A program made the translations under genes and the position numbers. A DNA stretch of 64,000 nucleotides from Collinsella aerofaciens (GTDB taxonomy: Bacteria; Actinomycetota; Coriobacteriia; Coriobacteriales; Coriobacteriaceae): assembly GCF_028206995.1 (NCBI RefSeq), contig NZ_JAQLFL010000007.1, forward strand, positions 69,980 through 133,979. The letters are read 5' to 3'. This document shows, in pieces, positions 52,547 through 61,346 of this stretch. Under the pieces are notes generated by a model, which worked only from the letters and a program-made list of their open reading frames with translations, was not told where the DNA came from and searched no databases. How positions within the stretch are numbered: position 1 is the stretch's first letter; every line of letters starts with the position of its first letter.

Positions 52547-53431
52547 CTATTTCAGTTCGTCGATATCGATATGCTCAATGCTCTTGAGCGGCTGACCAAA
52601 GATAAAGCTGCCCGCCACCGCAAACTCGGCAATGTTATCAGCCGTCGTGGCAAAACGATGCTGCGGCTCGGCGGCGTCGCCCGCCAGCTGCTCGCGGCGC
52701 GTGAGGATATCGGTCAGCTCGCGCGTGGTCTCCTCGGCGGAACTCACGACGCGCACCCCAGGCCCCAGCGCATGGCGGATAGGTCCCACCAACAGCGGGA
52801 AATGCGTACAGCCGAGCACCACGGTATCGATACCGTGGTCGCGCAGCGGCTCAACCGTGGCACCCACCAGCGCGCGCACGGCAGGCGTATCGAAGATATC
52901 CTCGTTCTCAAGCCACTGTTCCTGCAGATGTGCACCCGAGGCGAGCTCGTGTTCGACAACCTCGACAAAGCTCGAGGCAGGACAGCCGTATACATCGACG
53001 CCGGCATCTAGATCCTGAATGGCGCGCGTGTAGGCGCCCGAGCGAATGGTGAGGTTGGTGGCGAGCACGCCCACGCGACGCGTATGCGTGCTGTTGATTG
53101 CTGCACGGGCACCCGGCGCAATCACGCCGATCACGGGAACGTCGAGCACCTGCTGGGCCAAACGCAAGGCCGCAGCGGTCGCCGTGTTGCAGGCGATGAC
53201 CATAATCTTGACGTCGTGCTTCGAAAGCCAACGACCCGCCTGCAGCGCAAACGAGCGCACCTCATCCTCGGTGCGCGTGCCGTAGGGGCAGCGCTTGGTG
53301 TCGCCAAAGTAGTAGACGGACTCGTGCGGCAACGCCGTCGCAATCGCGCGCGCAACCGTCAGACCGCCCAAACCAGAATCGAACACGCCAATCGGGCGCG
53401 TGTCGCCTGCCGGATTCTCGATATCGGACAT
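52547..53431 (-). CDS. murI: Glutamate racemase
   Basis: The protein has 294 residues. Catalytic Cys motifs: VIACNTATAAAL (first) and VVLGCTHFPLL (second), N-terminal PIGVFDSGLGGLTVARAI. It makes D-Glu for peptidoglycan. The ATG at 53431 (MSDIEN) is chosen, though its ribosome site is close (GGTGAGG); an in-frame TTG at 53467 has none. Confidence 0.94.
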   Translation of the reverse strand: MSDIENPAGDTRPIGVFDSGLGGLTVARAIATALPHESVYYFGDTKRCPYGTRTEDEVRSFALQAGRWLSKHDVKIMVIACNTATAAALRLAQQVLDVPVIGVIAPGARAAINSTHTRRVGVLATNLTIRSGAYTRAIQDLDAGVDVYGCPASSFVEVVEHELASGAHLQEQWLENEDIFDTPAVRALVGATVEPLRDHGIDTVVLGCTHFPLLVGPIRHALGPGVRVVSSAEETTRELTDILTRREQLAGDAAEPQHRFATTADNIAEFAVAGSFIFGQPLKSIEHIDIDELK

Positions 53432-53482
53432 TACCTCACCAGATTCTCTCTCGAAAAATGCGACCAATCGTGATGCGTCGCG

Positions 53483-54394
53483 CTACGAACGCGCCGCGAC
53501 CAGCAGCTCTGCCGTCGCCGCCCAACCGTCGACAATTTTGCCGCGCGTAACGAAAGCGTTCTCGCAAGCAGCCAGGAACTCGGGCGCGCCGGCGCTCGTC
53601 AGGCCATTCTCGACCAGGCAGAACGTGCCCACGTGATCGGCCATGTAGAAGTCGGACTCGGAATCGCCGAGCGCGAGCGTCTCCTCGCGCTCGATCCCCA
53701 GGTGCTCGCAGAAGCGCGCGATGGCAACGCCCTTGTTGAGACCCGCGGGGTTGATGTTGAATGCGCGACCGTCCTCGACGCGATCGAGCTCGAGCGTCGT
53801 CGGCTTGGACAGGTGAGTCAGATGGCCGTTGCAAGCCCAGATCAGACCGCAGCCGGCCTCGTCCAGGATGGCCTGAACCTCATCGTCGGGCACATCGCCG
53901 CGCATGCCGACGGTGACCTCACGGTATTTGTAGCCGGTCGACATGTCGTTGTGATACTCGATCTTGTGCGGCCAGCGGGCGAGGATCTTCTCGCACACGC
54001 CGGTCTGCTCGATCACCTGGTGCGGCGTGAGGCCGCAAGAGGAGTCGTAGGGCATGTCGCCGGTCAGATACTCCCAATCGTTGGCTTTGAGGTCGTACAT
54101 GACCAGGCCGCCCATCTCGCCGATGTAGGAGTTGAGACCGAGCACGCGCGCGTCCTCGTGGATCATGGTACGGTTGCGGCCCGAGGTGGGAACCACCTGA
54201 ATACCAGCGCGAGCGAGCGCCACGACGGCCTCGACGAGTTTGGTCGAGGGGTTGCCGTCGTTGTCGCGTAGCACGCACGAGCCGGGTGCGAGCATCGTGG
54301 CATCCAGGTCGGTAAAGACGTATTTGACCTTGGCCAAGCGCTCGCGCATCTCGCCCGAAAGCTCGGCAACGGTCGGCAGGGTATTGTGGGACAT
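53483..54394 (-). CDS. HAD-family phosphatase (Cof/MPGP-like)
   Basis: The protein has 303 residues. HAD motif I is FTDLDATML, motif II PTSGRNR, motif III GLNKGVAIA and motif IV LGDSESDFYMADHV. The cap domain (about 95-215) fits the C2B type of sucrose-phosphate/MPG phosphatases. Substrate is unknown. It lies between murE and murI; a sugar phosphate of cell-wall supply is possible but not shown. Start at 54394 with CGGAG 5 nt upstream. Confidence 0.83.
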   Translation of the reverse strand: MSHNTLPTVAELSGEMRERLAKVKYVFTDLDATMLAPGSCVLRDNDGNPSTKLVEAVVALARAGIQVVPTSGRNRTMIHEDARVLGLNSYIGEMGGLVMYDLKANDWEYLTGDMPYDSSCGLTPHQVIEQTGVCEKILARWPHKIEYHNDMSTGYKYREVTVGMRGDVPDDEVQAILDEAGCGLIWACNGHLTHLSKPTTLELDRVEDGRAFNINPAGLNKGVAIARFCEHLGIEREETLALGDSESDFYMADHVGTFCLVENGLTSAGAPEFLAACENAFVTRGKIVDGWAATAELLVAARS

Positions 54395-54501
54395 GGTTAC
54401 TCCGTTTACGTAGAAGGGTTTGGACTTGGACGGCATGTTTTGATTGAGGGAACACGCTTATGGCGACAGCGCACTCAGGGCGCCGCCGCCATCATGGTTC
54501 A

Positions 54502-56064
54502 TTAGTCAAACTGGGTAACATCGATCAGGCGATTGGCCAGCGAAAGGTCGCTCTCGATGGGCACGAACTCGTCGCCCACGTGCATGAGCTCCTCGTCACC
54601 CTTTGCCAGCAGCAAGACAATGGTGGGAGCATCGGGGTTGACGTACTCCTCGCGCGCCGCCTTGAACGCCGCATGCACAGCGGCTTCGCGGTCGAGGATG
54701 ATCTTGTTCGGCGTATCGTCGGGAACATGCTCGGCAAGCTCGCGACAGACCTTCATCGGGTCCTCGTGAGCTGGATCCTCGTTCGTAAAGATCATCAGGT
54801 CGGAATACGGTGCGGCCTCGCGTGGCAATTGCTCGCGGCGCTCCTGCGCCTTGCCGCCGGCGGCGCCAAACAGCGCAATGACGGGGCTAGCGGGAAACGC
54901 GCGCTTGACCGACGAGAAAAGCGAACGGAACGAAAGCTGGTTGTGCGCATAGTCAACGACGCAGATCACGCGGCCGTCCTTCGACTCCACGACCTCCATG
55001 CGGCCCGGCACACGCAGTTTGGAGAGGCCCTTCTTGATAGCCTCGATACCGATGCCGATCTCGCGCGCAGCGGCGATAGCGACCAGCGCGTTTTCCACGT
55101 TAAAGTCGCCCGCGATACCCAGCAGGACCTTCTCCCCCGCCTCGGGCTCGTCGGCACTCATGCCGTGCAAGTTGAACTCGATGTTAAAGCCGAGCATGCG
55201 GACATCGCTCGCCCACAGGCTTGCCTCGGGATGCTCGACGCCAACGGTCACCAAGCGCTCGGCCGTCGACGCTGCCTCTAGCACACGGTCAACCTCATCG
55301 GTGCCCAGATTCACCACGGCGGTCTTTGCCTGGTCAAAGATCCTAAGCTTGCTCTCAAAATAATCCTCAAACGTGGGGTGTTCGATCGGCGAGATGTGGT
55401 CGCGGCCGATGTTGAGGAAGCACGCCACGTCAAACGGCAGATTCTCGACGCGTTGGTACTTGAGCGCCTGGCTCGAGACCTCCATGACCATGGACTGGCG
55501 ACCGGACGTGCGGCAGTTGGCGATATGGCGCCAAACCTCGGGGGCCTCGGGCGTGGTGTTGGTACTCTCGCAGCACTCGATACCATCGTCGGTACTCACC
55601 GAGCCGATCATGCCGCAGGACTCGCCCGCCGCCTTGATGATGGACTGGAGCATAAAAGCGGCCGTGGTCTTTCCCTTGGTGCCGGTGATGCCCACGATCT
55701 TGACGTCGTGGTCGGGACGGTCGTAGACCTCCGGCGGCAACAGGGCCATGGCCGTGCGAACACTATCAACAACCAGCATCGCAGCACCGCTCTCCTGCGC
55801 CAGCGGCTCCAGAGACTCGACCAGCGACTCCTCGCACACAAATGCGACGGCGCCCGCATCGAGCGCCATGCTCAAAAACGCGGGCTTAAAGGCAGCACCT
55901 TTGCAAAAGAATACGTCACCTGCCGAGACCGCGCGCGAATCAAACGAGCAGCCGGTCACGGCGCGCTCGTCAACCTGCTCTGATGCGCGCAGCTCGCCGC
56001 ACACATCGAGAAGCTTGGCAAGCGTATCGACCGTGGTCACGGTCGCGGAATCCGAATGGTGCAT
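54502..56064 (-). CDS. murE: UDP-MurNAc-tripeptide synthetase (MurE), non-DAP type
   Basis: The protein has 520 residues. Mur ligase with Mur N-domain (CSFDSRAVSAGDVFFCKGAA, then FKPAF), ATP loop GITGTKGKTTAAFML, STNTTPEAPEV (UMAG binding), VMEVSSQALKYQRVENLPFD, and VVDYAHNQLSF. The residue-selecting motif near position 430, DNPR in meso-DAP enzymes, reads TNEDPAHEDP here, with no arginine. The third amino acid is therefore not expected to be DAP; L-Lys or L-Orn is more likely. Collinsella walls are reported to hold L-ornithine (A4beta type), which this may explain. Upstream of HAD and murI in one orientation. Confidence 0.9.
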   Translation of the reverse strand: MHHSDSATVTTVDTLAKLLDVCGELRASEQVDERAVTGCSFDSRAVSAGDVFFCKGAAFKPAFLSMALDAGAVAFVCEESLVESLEPLAQESGAAMLVVDSVRTAMALLPPEVYDRPDHDVKIVGITGTKGKTTAAFMLQSIIKAAGESCGMIGSVSTDDGIECCESTNTTPEAPEVWRHIANCRTSGRQSMVMEVSSQALKYQRVENLPFDVACFLNIGRDHISPIEHPTFEDYFESKLRIFDQAKTAVVNLGTDEVDRVLEAASTAERLVTVGVEHPEASLWASDVRMLGFNIEFNLHGMSADEPEAGEKVLLGIAGDFNVENALVAIAAAREIGIGIEAIKKGLSKLRVPGRMEVVESKDGRVICVVDYAHNQLSFRSLFSSVKRAFPASPVIALFGAAGGKAQERREQLPREAAPYSDLMIFTNEDPAHEDPMKVCRELAEHVPDDTPNKIILDREAAVHAAFKAAREEYVNPDAPTIVLLLAKGDEELMHVGDEFVPIESDLSLANRLIDVTQFD

Positions 56065-56128
56065 CTTTCACCTTTCTCAGCCATTTGGCAGGGACGGTTT
56101 TATAGTAACTGAAACGCACCCACGCAAA

Positions 56129-56150
56129 AACGGCTCCCGGAGGAGCCGTT
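56129..56150 (-). terminator. Terminator of asnB
   Basis: Stem AACGGCTCC / GGAGCCGTT with a T-run (TTTTTGCG) on the minus strand, 26 nt past asnB. Confidence 0.88.
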
Positions 56151-56175
56151 ACGCGCAGGCGTTCGTAAGCCGAGG

Positions 56176-58056
56176 CTAGGCAGCCTGAACAGCGGGCTGG
56201 TCCTCGTCGATAAAGAAGCGCTTGTACCACACTAGGAACACGAGCGGCGTATAGATCTTGCGCTGGAAATCGCCCTTGCCCGCAAAGTGCAGATCGAGCA
56301 GGTGCATGAGCTCGTCGGTATTGAAGAACTCGCTTGCCCACGGCGCGGTGAAGTACTCCTTGACATAGTCGTACCACTTTTGCTCGCGCAGCCAGTAGAC
56401 AATCGGCACCGGGAAGCCCACCTTGGGACGGGTGGCCCACTCATCGGGCAGCGACTTGTTGGCAGCGTGGCGGAGTACCTGCTTGTTGCCGTTCTCGTTG
56501 ATGCGGTAGCGATCGGGAATGTGCTCGGCGAACTCCATGACTTTGCGGTCCAGGAAGGGCACGCGCAGCTCCAGCGAGTGCGCCATGCACATCTTGTCGG
56601 CCTTGAGCAGAATGTCGCCCGGGAGCCACATGTTCATGTCCAGGTACTGCTTCTTGACCAGTTCGGGCTGACCCTTCACGCGTGCGTAGATGGGTGCAGC
56701 GAGCTCAAAGGCGCCATCGCCGGTGTTGTACTCGGGCTTGAGCACGCCGTCGACCTCGCGCTCCGGCCATACCAGAGCCTGTCCCAGGAACGACTTCTCG
56801 GGGATCTCGGCACCCTTGACCAGGAAGTTATGTCCCTTGAAGTACGGCATATGCAGCGCCAGGTTACCGAGCGCGCGACGGATGGGCAGCGGCACCATCT
56901 TTTTGTACTTGCGCACCGGGACCGTGTCCTCGTAGTAGGCGTAGCCGCCAAAGAGCTCGTCGGCGCCTTCGCCCGAAAGCACGACGGTAACGTCCTTGCG
57001 AGCCATCTCGGCCAAGAACCACAGCGGCACGGAAGACAGGTTGGACTGCGGCTCGTCCATGTGATACTGGATGTCCTCGAGCGCACCGAAGAACTCGTCG
57101 GCGGTAATCATCTTGCGAACGTTCTCGACGCCGAGCTTATCGGAAAGCTCCTTGGCGTAGTTGGTCTCGTTGAAGTTCTTGTAGTCAAAGCCCACCGAGA
57201 AGGTCTTGTCGGGCATGAGGCAAGCGGCGATGTAGCTGGAGTCGACGCCACCGGAGAGGAACGACGCGACCTTGACGTCGGCGATGCGATGGGCCTCGAC
57301 GCTCTCGTGCACGACCTCGTCCAGCTCGTCGACGTACTCCTCGAACGGCTTCTCGACGGCAGAGTAATCGCAATCCCAGTAGCGCTCGATGTTCATCTTG
57401 CCGGTCGGGATATCGACGGTAAAGTAGTGCGCCGGCGGCAGCTTGTAGACACCCTCGAAGAAGGTCTCCTCGGTTGCCGAATACTGCAGCGTCATGTACG
57501 GACGCAGGGCCTTTTTGTTGACCGCCTTGTGGAAGTGCGGGTAGTCCAGGAAGCTCTTGATCTCGGAACCAAAGAGCACGCCCGGAGCGCCGTCGCCCGC
57601 ATCGGCCATGGGATAGTAGTAAAGCGGCTTGATGCCAAAGATGTCACGGGCGCCAAAAAGCTTGTTCTTCTTTTTGTCCCAGATGACGAAGGCGTACATA
57701 CCGCGCAGGCGATCGAGGACAGCCTCGCCCCACTCCTCGTAGCCGTGCAGGAGGCTCTCGGTGTCGGCGCCGCAATGGAACTTGTAGCCCTTGGCTTCGA
57801 GCTCGGAACGGAGTTCTTGGAAGTTGTAGATCTCACCGTTGAAGACAATGACGACGCTGCCGTCCTCATTGGCCATGGGCTGAGCGCCGGCCTCGGTCAG
57901 GTCGAGGATCGACAAGCGGCGGAAGCCGAGGGCAACGCGGCCGTCGATAAACTGACCGCCCATGTCGGGACCGCGATGGACGATGCGGTCCATCATCTTG
58001 GTGAGCACCTCGGATTGGTTATCCGTCCCACCGACAAAACCGACAAAACCGCACAT
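56176..58056 (-). CDS. asnB: Asparagine synthase, glutamine-hydrolysing
   Basis: The protein has 626 residues. Class II glutaminase domain starting MCGFVGFVGG with catalytic Cys2, RIVHRGPDMGG, GFRRLSILDL and VFNGEIYNF. The synthetase domain has the PP-loop FLSGGVDSSYIAACL, VLSGEGADELFGGYAYY and LELRVPFLDRKVMEFA. It makes Asn from Asp and Gln. The leading Met must be removed for activity. A monocistronic unit. Confidence 0.94.
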   Translation of the reverse strand: MCGFVGFVGGTDNQSEVLTKMMDRIVHRGPDMGGQFIDGRVALGFRRLSILDLTEAGAQPMANEDGSVVIVFNGEIYNFQELRSELEAKGYKFHCGADTESLLHGYEEWGEAVLDRLRGMYAFVIWDKKKNKLFGARDIFGIKPLYYYPMADAGDGAPGVLFGSEIKSFLDYPHFHKAVNKKALRPYMTLQYSATEETFFEGVYKLPPAHYFTVDIPTGKMNIERYWDCDYSAVEKPFEEYVDELDEVVHESVEAHRIADVKVASFLSGGVDSSYIAACLMPDKTFSVGFDYKNFNETNYAKELSDKLGVENVRKMITADEFFGALEDIQYHMDEPQSNLSSVPLWFLAEMARKDVTVVLSGEGADELFGGYAYYEDTVPVRKYKKMVPLPIRRALGNLALHMPYFKGHNFLVKGAEIPEKSFLGQALVWPEREVDGVLKPEYNTGDGAFELAAPIYARVKGQPELVKKQYLDMNMWLPGDILLKADKMCMAHSLELRVPFLDRKVMEFAEHIPDRYRINENGNKQVLRHAANKSLPDEWATRPKVGFPVPIVYWLREQKWYDYVKEYFTAPWASEFFNTDELMHLLDLHFAGKGDFQRKIYTPLVFLVWYKRFFIDEDQPAVQAA

Positions 58057-58227
58057 ATACTATCCCCTCTGCTGTTGCTGGGCATCAAATCGAATCAGTA
58101 GCTTTTGAGTATACCCGAGGGCGTAAAGAGGGGCGGAATGTTCAGGCAATCTCAACTGAATCAGCTCCGCGCCGACACGCGCCAGTTACCTTTAATGGAT
58201 ATGAGATGAATGAGGCAATTGTTTTGC

Positions 58228-58233
58228 TATACT
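58228..58233 (+). promoter_or_regulatory. -10 box of tRNA-Val
   Basis: TATACT 10 nt before the tRNA start; the -35 region (GATGAA) is weak. Confidence 0.4.
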
Positions 58234-58243
58234 CTCTCCGCAC

Positions 58244-58319
58244 GGGCGATTGGCGCAACGGTTAGCGCAGGTGCTTTACACGCACAAGGCTGGGGGTTCG
58301 AATCCCTCATCGCCCACCA
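58244..58319 (+). tRNA. tRNA-Val (TAC)
   Basis: 76 nt; acceptor GGGCGAT / ATCGCCC, encoded CCA, anticodon loop TTTACAC. The last 17 nt plus the following TGAATTG recur downstream at 58488-58513. Confidence 0.95.
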
Positions 58320-58575
58320 TTGAATTGGAAACGGTCCTCGAAAGGGGACCGTTTTTGTTTGGGCCCATTTCATGGGATTCGAACCCGCAAGGGTGCGGAG
58401 CTGAGGAAACGCGAAGCGTTTTCCAGCGCAGCACGCGAGGAGCGGAGCGACGAAGCGGGGCGCGGGCGGCGCCAGCCGCACGCGGACATCCCTCATCGCC
58501 CACCACTGAATTGTTAGGCCTCCAGCGATGGAGGCCTTTCCTTTTTCAGGCCCAGCGCATGGGATTCGAACCCGC
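58302..58575. repeat. ~187-bp imperfect tandem duplication of the tRNA-Val tail region
   Basis: Each unit begins with the tRNA tail (ATCCCTCATCGCCCACCA, then (T/C)TGAATTG; 58302 and 58488), followed by a T-rich terminator hairpin (58329-58356; 58516-58540), a GGGCCCA/GGCCCA block and CATGGGATTCGAACCCGC (58371 and 58558). The material in between (58389-58487) is GC-rich and self-complementary. No integrase is present. Confidence 0.7.
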
Positions 58576-58617
58576 CAGCACGTCTGTCACAAAGGCCGTG
58601 GTCAAAAAATGGCAAAA

Positions 58618-58797
58618 ATGAGTACTGCTACTTTGTTTGCAACATATAAATAGACAGTATTTGCTTAAGTTACGCAACATATGTCCATTATAAGGGCTAA
58701 CAGTTGAATCAAAATCGTGCTTTCATCGCCATTTCGACTTGCTATCTGGCCTTATTAGTCCAAAATTGCTGCTACCAAATCGGTAACAGTACTCATA
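58618..58797. repeat. 180-bp AT-rich segment with inverted ends
   Basis: Ends ATGAGTACTGCTAC and GTAACAGTACTCAT form a 14-bp inverted repeat with one mismatch. The inside is AT-rich, unlike the rest of the window, and has no ORF. The next 134 bp up to argD (58798-58931) show no recognisable feature beyond a small CCTTAG/CTAAGG hairpin. Confidence 0.45.
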
Positions 58798-58931
58798 TTT
58801 GATGTTTTTTGACCAGCAGGTCTCCCTGCCTTAGCAAATCTAAGGCAAAACGGGCTCCAGACCGCTGAATCATGCCGCGTAGGGCACTTCCGCAGTCCGG
58901 AACCCGGTCCAAATTGAATTATCGCACCGCG

Positions 58932-60215
58932 TTAGCCCAAGACACCCGACAGGATCTCGATCAGGCTGTCCACGTCGGCTTCCTCGCAGACGAGCGGCGG
59001 CAAGAAACGCAGCGTATGGGCACCCGTAGCGTTAATCACGACACCGGCGGCCAGCGCGCGGGCAACAATATCATGCGCATCGCCCGCAGCGTCATCCAAG
59101 TCGCATCCGAGCATCAGGCCGCGGCCACGAACCTCAACCACGTGCGGGAGCTTGGCGAGCTTTGCCTCCATATAGGCGCCCACCTTGGCAGCATGCTCGG
59201 CATAATCGCCACGCACAAGCGCGGAGAGCGTCGCGGCACACGCCGCGATGGGCAAGCAGCTACCGCCAAAGGTCGAGCCATGGTCGCCCGGCTTAAACAC
59301 GTCGGCAATCTCCTTCTTTGCCACGACGGCACCCATGGGCACGCCGTCGGCAATGCCCTTGGCAAGGCTCATGATGTCGGGCTCCACGTCATAGGTTTGG
59401 AACGCAAATGGCTTGCCGGAGCGGAAGATGCCGCACTGGACCTCGTCGGCGATAAGCACGGCGCCCACTTCGTGTGCCAGGTCGCGCGCTGCCGCCATAA
59501 ACTCCTCGGTCATAGGGTGCACGCCACTCTCACCCTGGATCGGTTCGAGCATTACAGCGCATATTTCACTGCCCAGCTGCTTAAAGATCGCACGCAGTTC
59601 ATCGACATCGTTGGGCGTGCAGGCCACAAAGCCACCCGGCAGCGGGCGGAAGCTGTCCTGCAGCCAATCCTGCATGGTGGCGGCAATGGTCTCGAGCGTA
59701 CGGCCGTGGAAGCCGCCGCGCATGCACACGATGGTGTTGCCGCCATTACCGGCACGCTTGGCGTACAGGCGCGCGAGCTTCATCGAGCCCTCGTTGGCCT
59801 CGGCGCCAGAGTTGGCAAAGAAGGTCTCCCAAACCTGCTCATCCGCAGCCGGGGCACCAAGAGCAGCTGCCGTGGTCTCATCGCCGGCGGCAATGGCATC
59901 GGCAAGCACGCGCGCACCATCTACGTCGTCGTTAGCAAGCTTGGACAGCAGCGCCGCGACCTGTCCGCGCTGCTCAATGTAGAAGTAATTGGAGACATGC
60001 ATGAGCTTTTTGGTCTGTGCCTCGAGCGCCGAGAGCACAGCCGGGTCGCCATGACCTAGGCTGCACACGCCGATGCCGGCAAGAAAGTCGAGGTACTCAC
60101 GGCCATCGTCGCCGGTGAGCTTCATGCCGTGACCCTCGACAAACTCGACCGGAGAGCGGCCAAAGGTATGCATAACGTAATGGGATTCAAGCGATTGCTG
60201 AGCTGCAAGTGACAT
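58932..60215 (-). CDS. argD: Acetylornithine aminotransferase
   Basis: The protein has 427 residues. PLP fold class I: ANSGAEANEGSMKLAR, GGFHGRTLETIAAT, EPIQGESGVHPM, VLIADEVQCGIFRSGK, and LAKGIADGVPMGAVVAK with the Schiff-base Lys within LAKG. STFGGSCLPIAAC follows. It converts N-acetylglutamate semialdehyde to N-acetylornithine. Last gene of argCJBD; 69 nt after argB. Confidence 0.93.
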   Translation of the reverse strand: MSLAAQQSLESHYVMHTFGRSPVEFVEGHGMKLTGDDGREYLDFLAGIGVCSLGHGDPAVLSALEAQTKKLMHVSNYFYIEQRGQVAALLSKLANDDVDGARVLADAIAAGDETTAAALGAPAADEQVWETFFANSGAEANEGSMKLARLYAKRAGNGGNTIVCMRGGFHGRTLETIAATMQDWLQDSFRPLPGGFVACTPNDVDELRAIFKQLGSEICAVMLEPIQGESGVHPMTEEFMAAARDLAHEVGAVLIADEVQCGIFRSGKPFAFQTYDVEPDIMSLAKGIADGVPMGAVVAKKEIADVFKPGDHGSTFGGSCLPIAACAATLSALVRGDYAEHAAKVGAYMEAKLAKLPHVVEVRGRGLMLGCDLDDAAGDAHDIVARALAAGVVINATGAHTLRFLPPLVCEEADVDSLIEILSGVLG

Positions 60216-60284
60216 GGGATGCCTTTCGTTGGGCGCCAGACGGCGCGGGGCTATGGGTGCAGGAATGGGGCGGCTGCGGGTCAG

Positions 60285-61265
60285 CTAGACCGTCTGAAGC
60301 TTCTCGACCTCGTCAAGGTTTTCGGTCAGACGCGCAGCAAACGTCGAAAGCGGATGCGGATGCGTATCGAACTCGTAAGCCGTCTCGGTGGAATGGATCA
60401 CGGTGCCGACGCCGGCATCGGTCAGCAGCTCCAGGAGCAGCGAATGCGGCGTAGTACCGTTAATGATGTGGGCACGAAATACGCCGCCGGTAAGCGCATC
60501 GACGGCCGCGCGCAGCTTGGGAATCATGCCCTTATCGACCTCGCCGCCGTAGAGCATTTCGTTAACCTCGTCGAGCGTTAGGTTGGAGATAAGCGAGTCC
60601 TTGTCGCTAAAGTCCTTGTACAGGCCATCGACATCGGTCAAAAAGATCGCCTTATGCGCGTGGAGCGCCGCGGCAACGGCACCGGCGGCGGTGTCGGCGT
60701 TGATGTTGAAGAAACCGCCGTCCTCCCCCGCCGCGACGGTAGCGATGACGGGGATGTACTCGCTATCGAGTAAGCGCTCGATATAGTCGGTGTTGACGTG
60801 CATCACTTTGCCCACGCGACCGAGCTCGGGGTCGAGCGGCTCGGCGATGAGCGTGCCGGCATCGCTGCCCGACACGCCCACGGCCAGGTTGCCGTGGTGG
60901 TTGATGGCAGCAACCAGCTCCTGGTTAACCTTGCCGCCCAGCACCTCGCGCACGATATCCATAGTCGCCGGCGTGGTCACGCGCTGGCCGTTCTTAAACT
61001 CGACGGGAATATCGTAATGGCTCAGCGCCTCGTTGATAGCCTTGCCGCCGCCGTGCACGATGACGGGGCGCATACCGATGATCTTGAGCAAAACGATGTC
61101 GCTCATCACGTCGCGGCGCAGCTGCTCATCAACCATGGCGGCTCCGCCATATTTGATAACAACCGTCTTGCCGGTCAGGTTCTTAATCCACGGCAGCGCT
61201 TCGAACAGCAGCTGCGCGGTTGCTTCGTTGGATTCGCTCGAACGACAATCGCGTGCGAATTTCAT
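60285..61265 (-). CDS. argB: Acetylglutamate kinase
   Basis: The protein has 326 residues. VVIKYGGAAMVDEQLRRDVM, VIVHGGGKAINEAL and GVSGSDAGTLIAEPL, with ADTAAGAVAAALHAHKAIFL and VDGLYKDFSDKDSLI in the C-terminal part. It phosphorylates N-acetylglutamate; a likely arginine feedback point. The ATG at 61265 is chosen because GAGGC lies upstream and the kinase domain starts shortly after. Confidence 0.94.
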   Translation of the reverse strand: MKFARDCRSSESNEATAQLLFEALPWIKNLTGKTVVIKYGGAAMVDEQLRRDVMSDIVLLKIIGMRPVIVHGGGKAINEALSHYDIPVEFKNGQRVTTPATMDIVREVLGGKVNQELVAAINHHGNLAVGVSGSDAGTLIAEPLDPELGRVGKVMHVNTDYIERLLDSEYIPVIATVAAGEDGGFFNINADTAAGAVAAALHAHKAIFLTDVDGLYKDFSDKDSLISNLTLDEVNEMLYGGEVDKGMIPKLRAAVDALTGGVFRAHIINGTTPHSLLLELLTDAGVGTVIHSTETAYEFDTHPHPLSTFAARLTENLDEVEKLQTV

Positions 61266-61346
61266 AATCTGCCTCGTCTTTCGTATCGTTATCGCGCCGT
61301 GCTCCGCTGTCCGCAATCGCGGCAAGATGCGCAGCGTGCCTGGAAT

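Noticed and set aside
58549..58620. Small ORF beginning MGFEPAS after tRNA-Val
   Set aside because: GFEPA/WDSNPQ-like peptides arise from T-arm-like GGGATTCGAACCC sequence; no ribosome site or conservation is seen.
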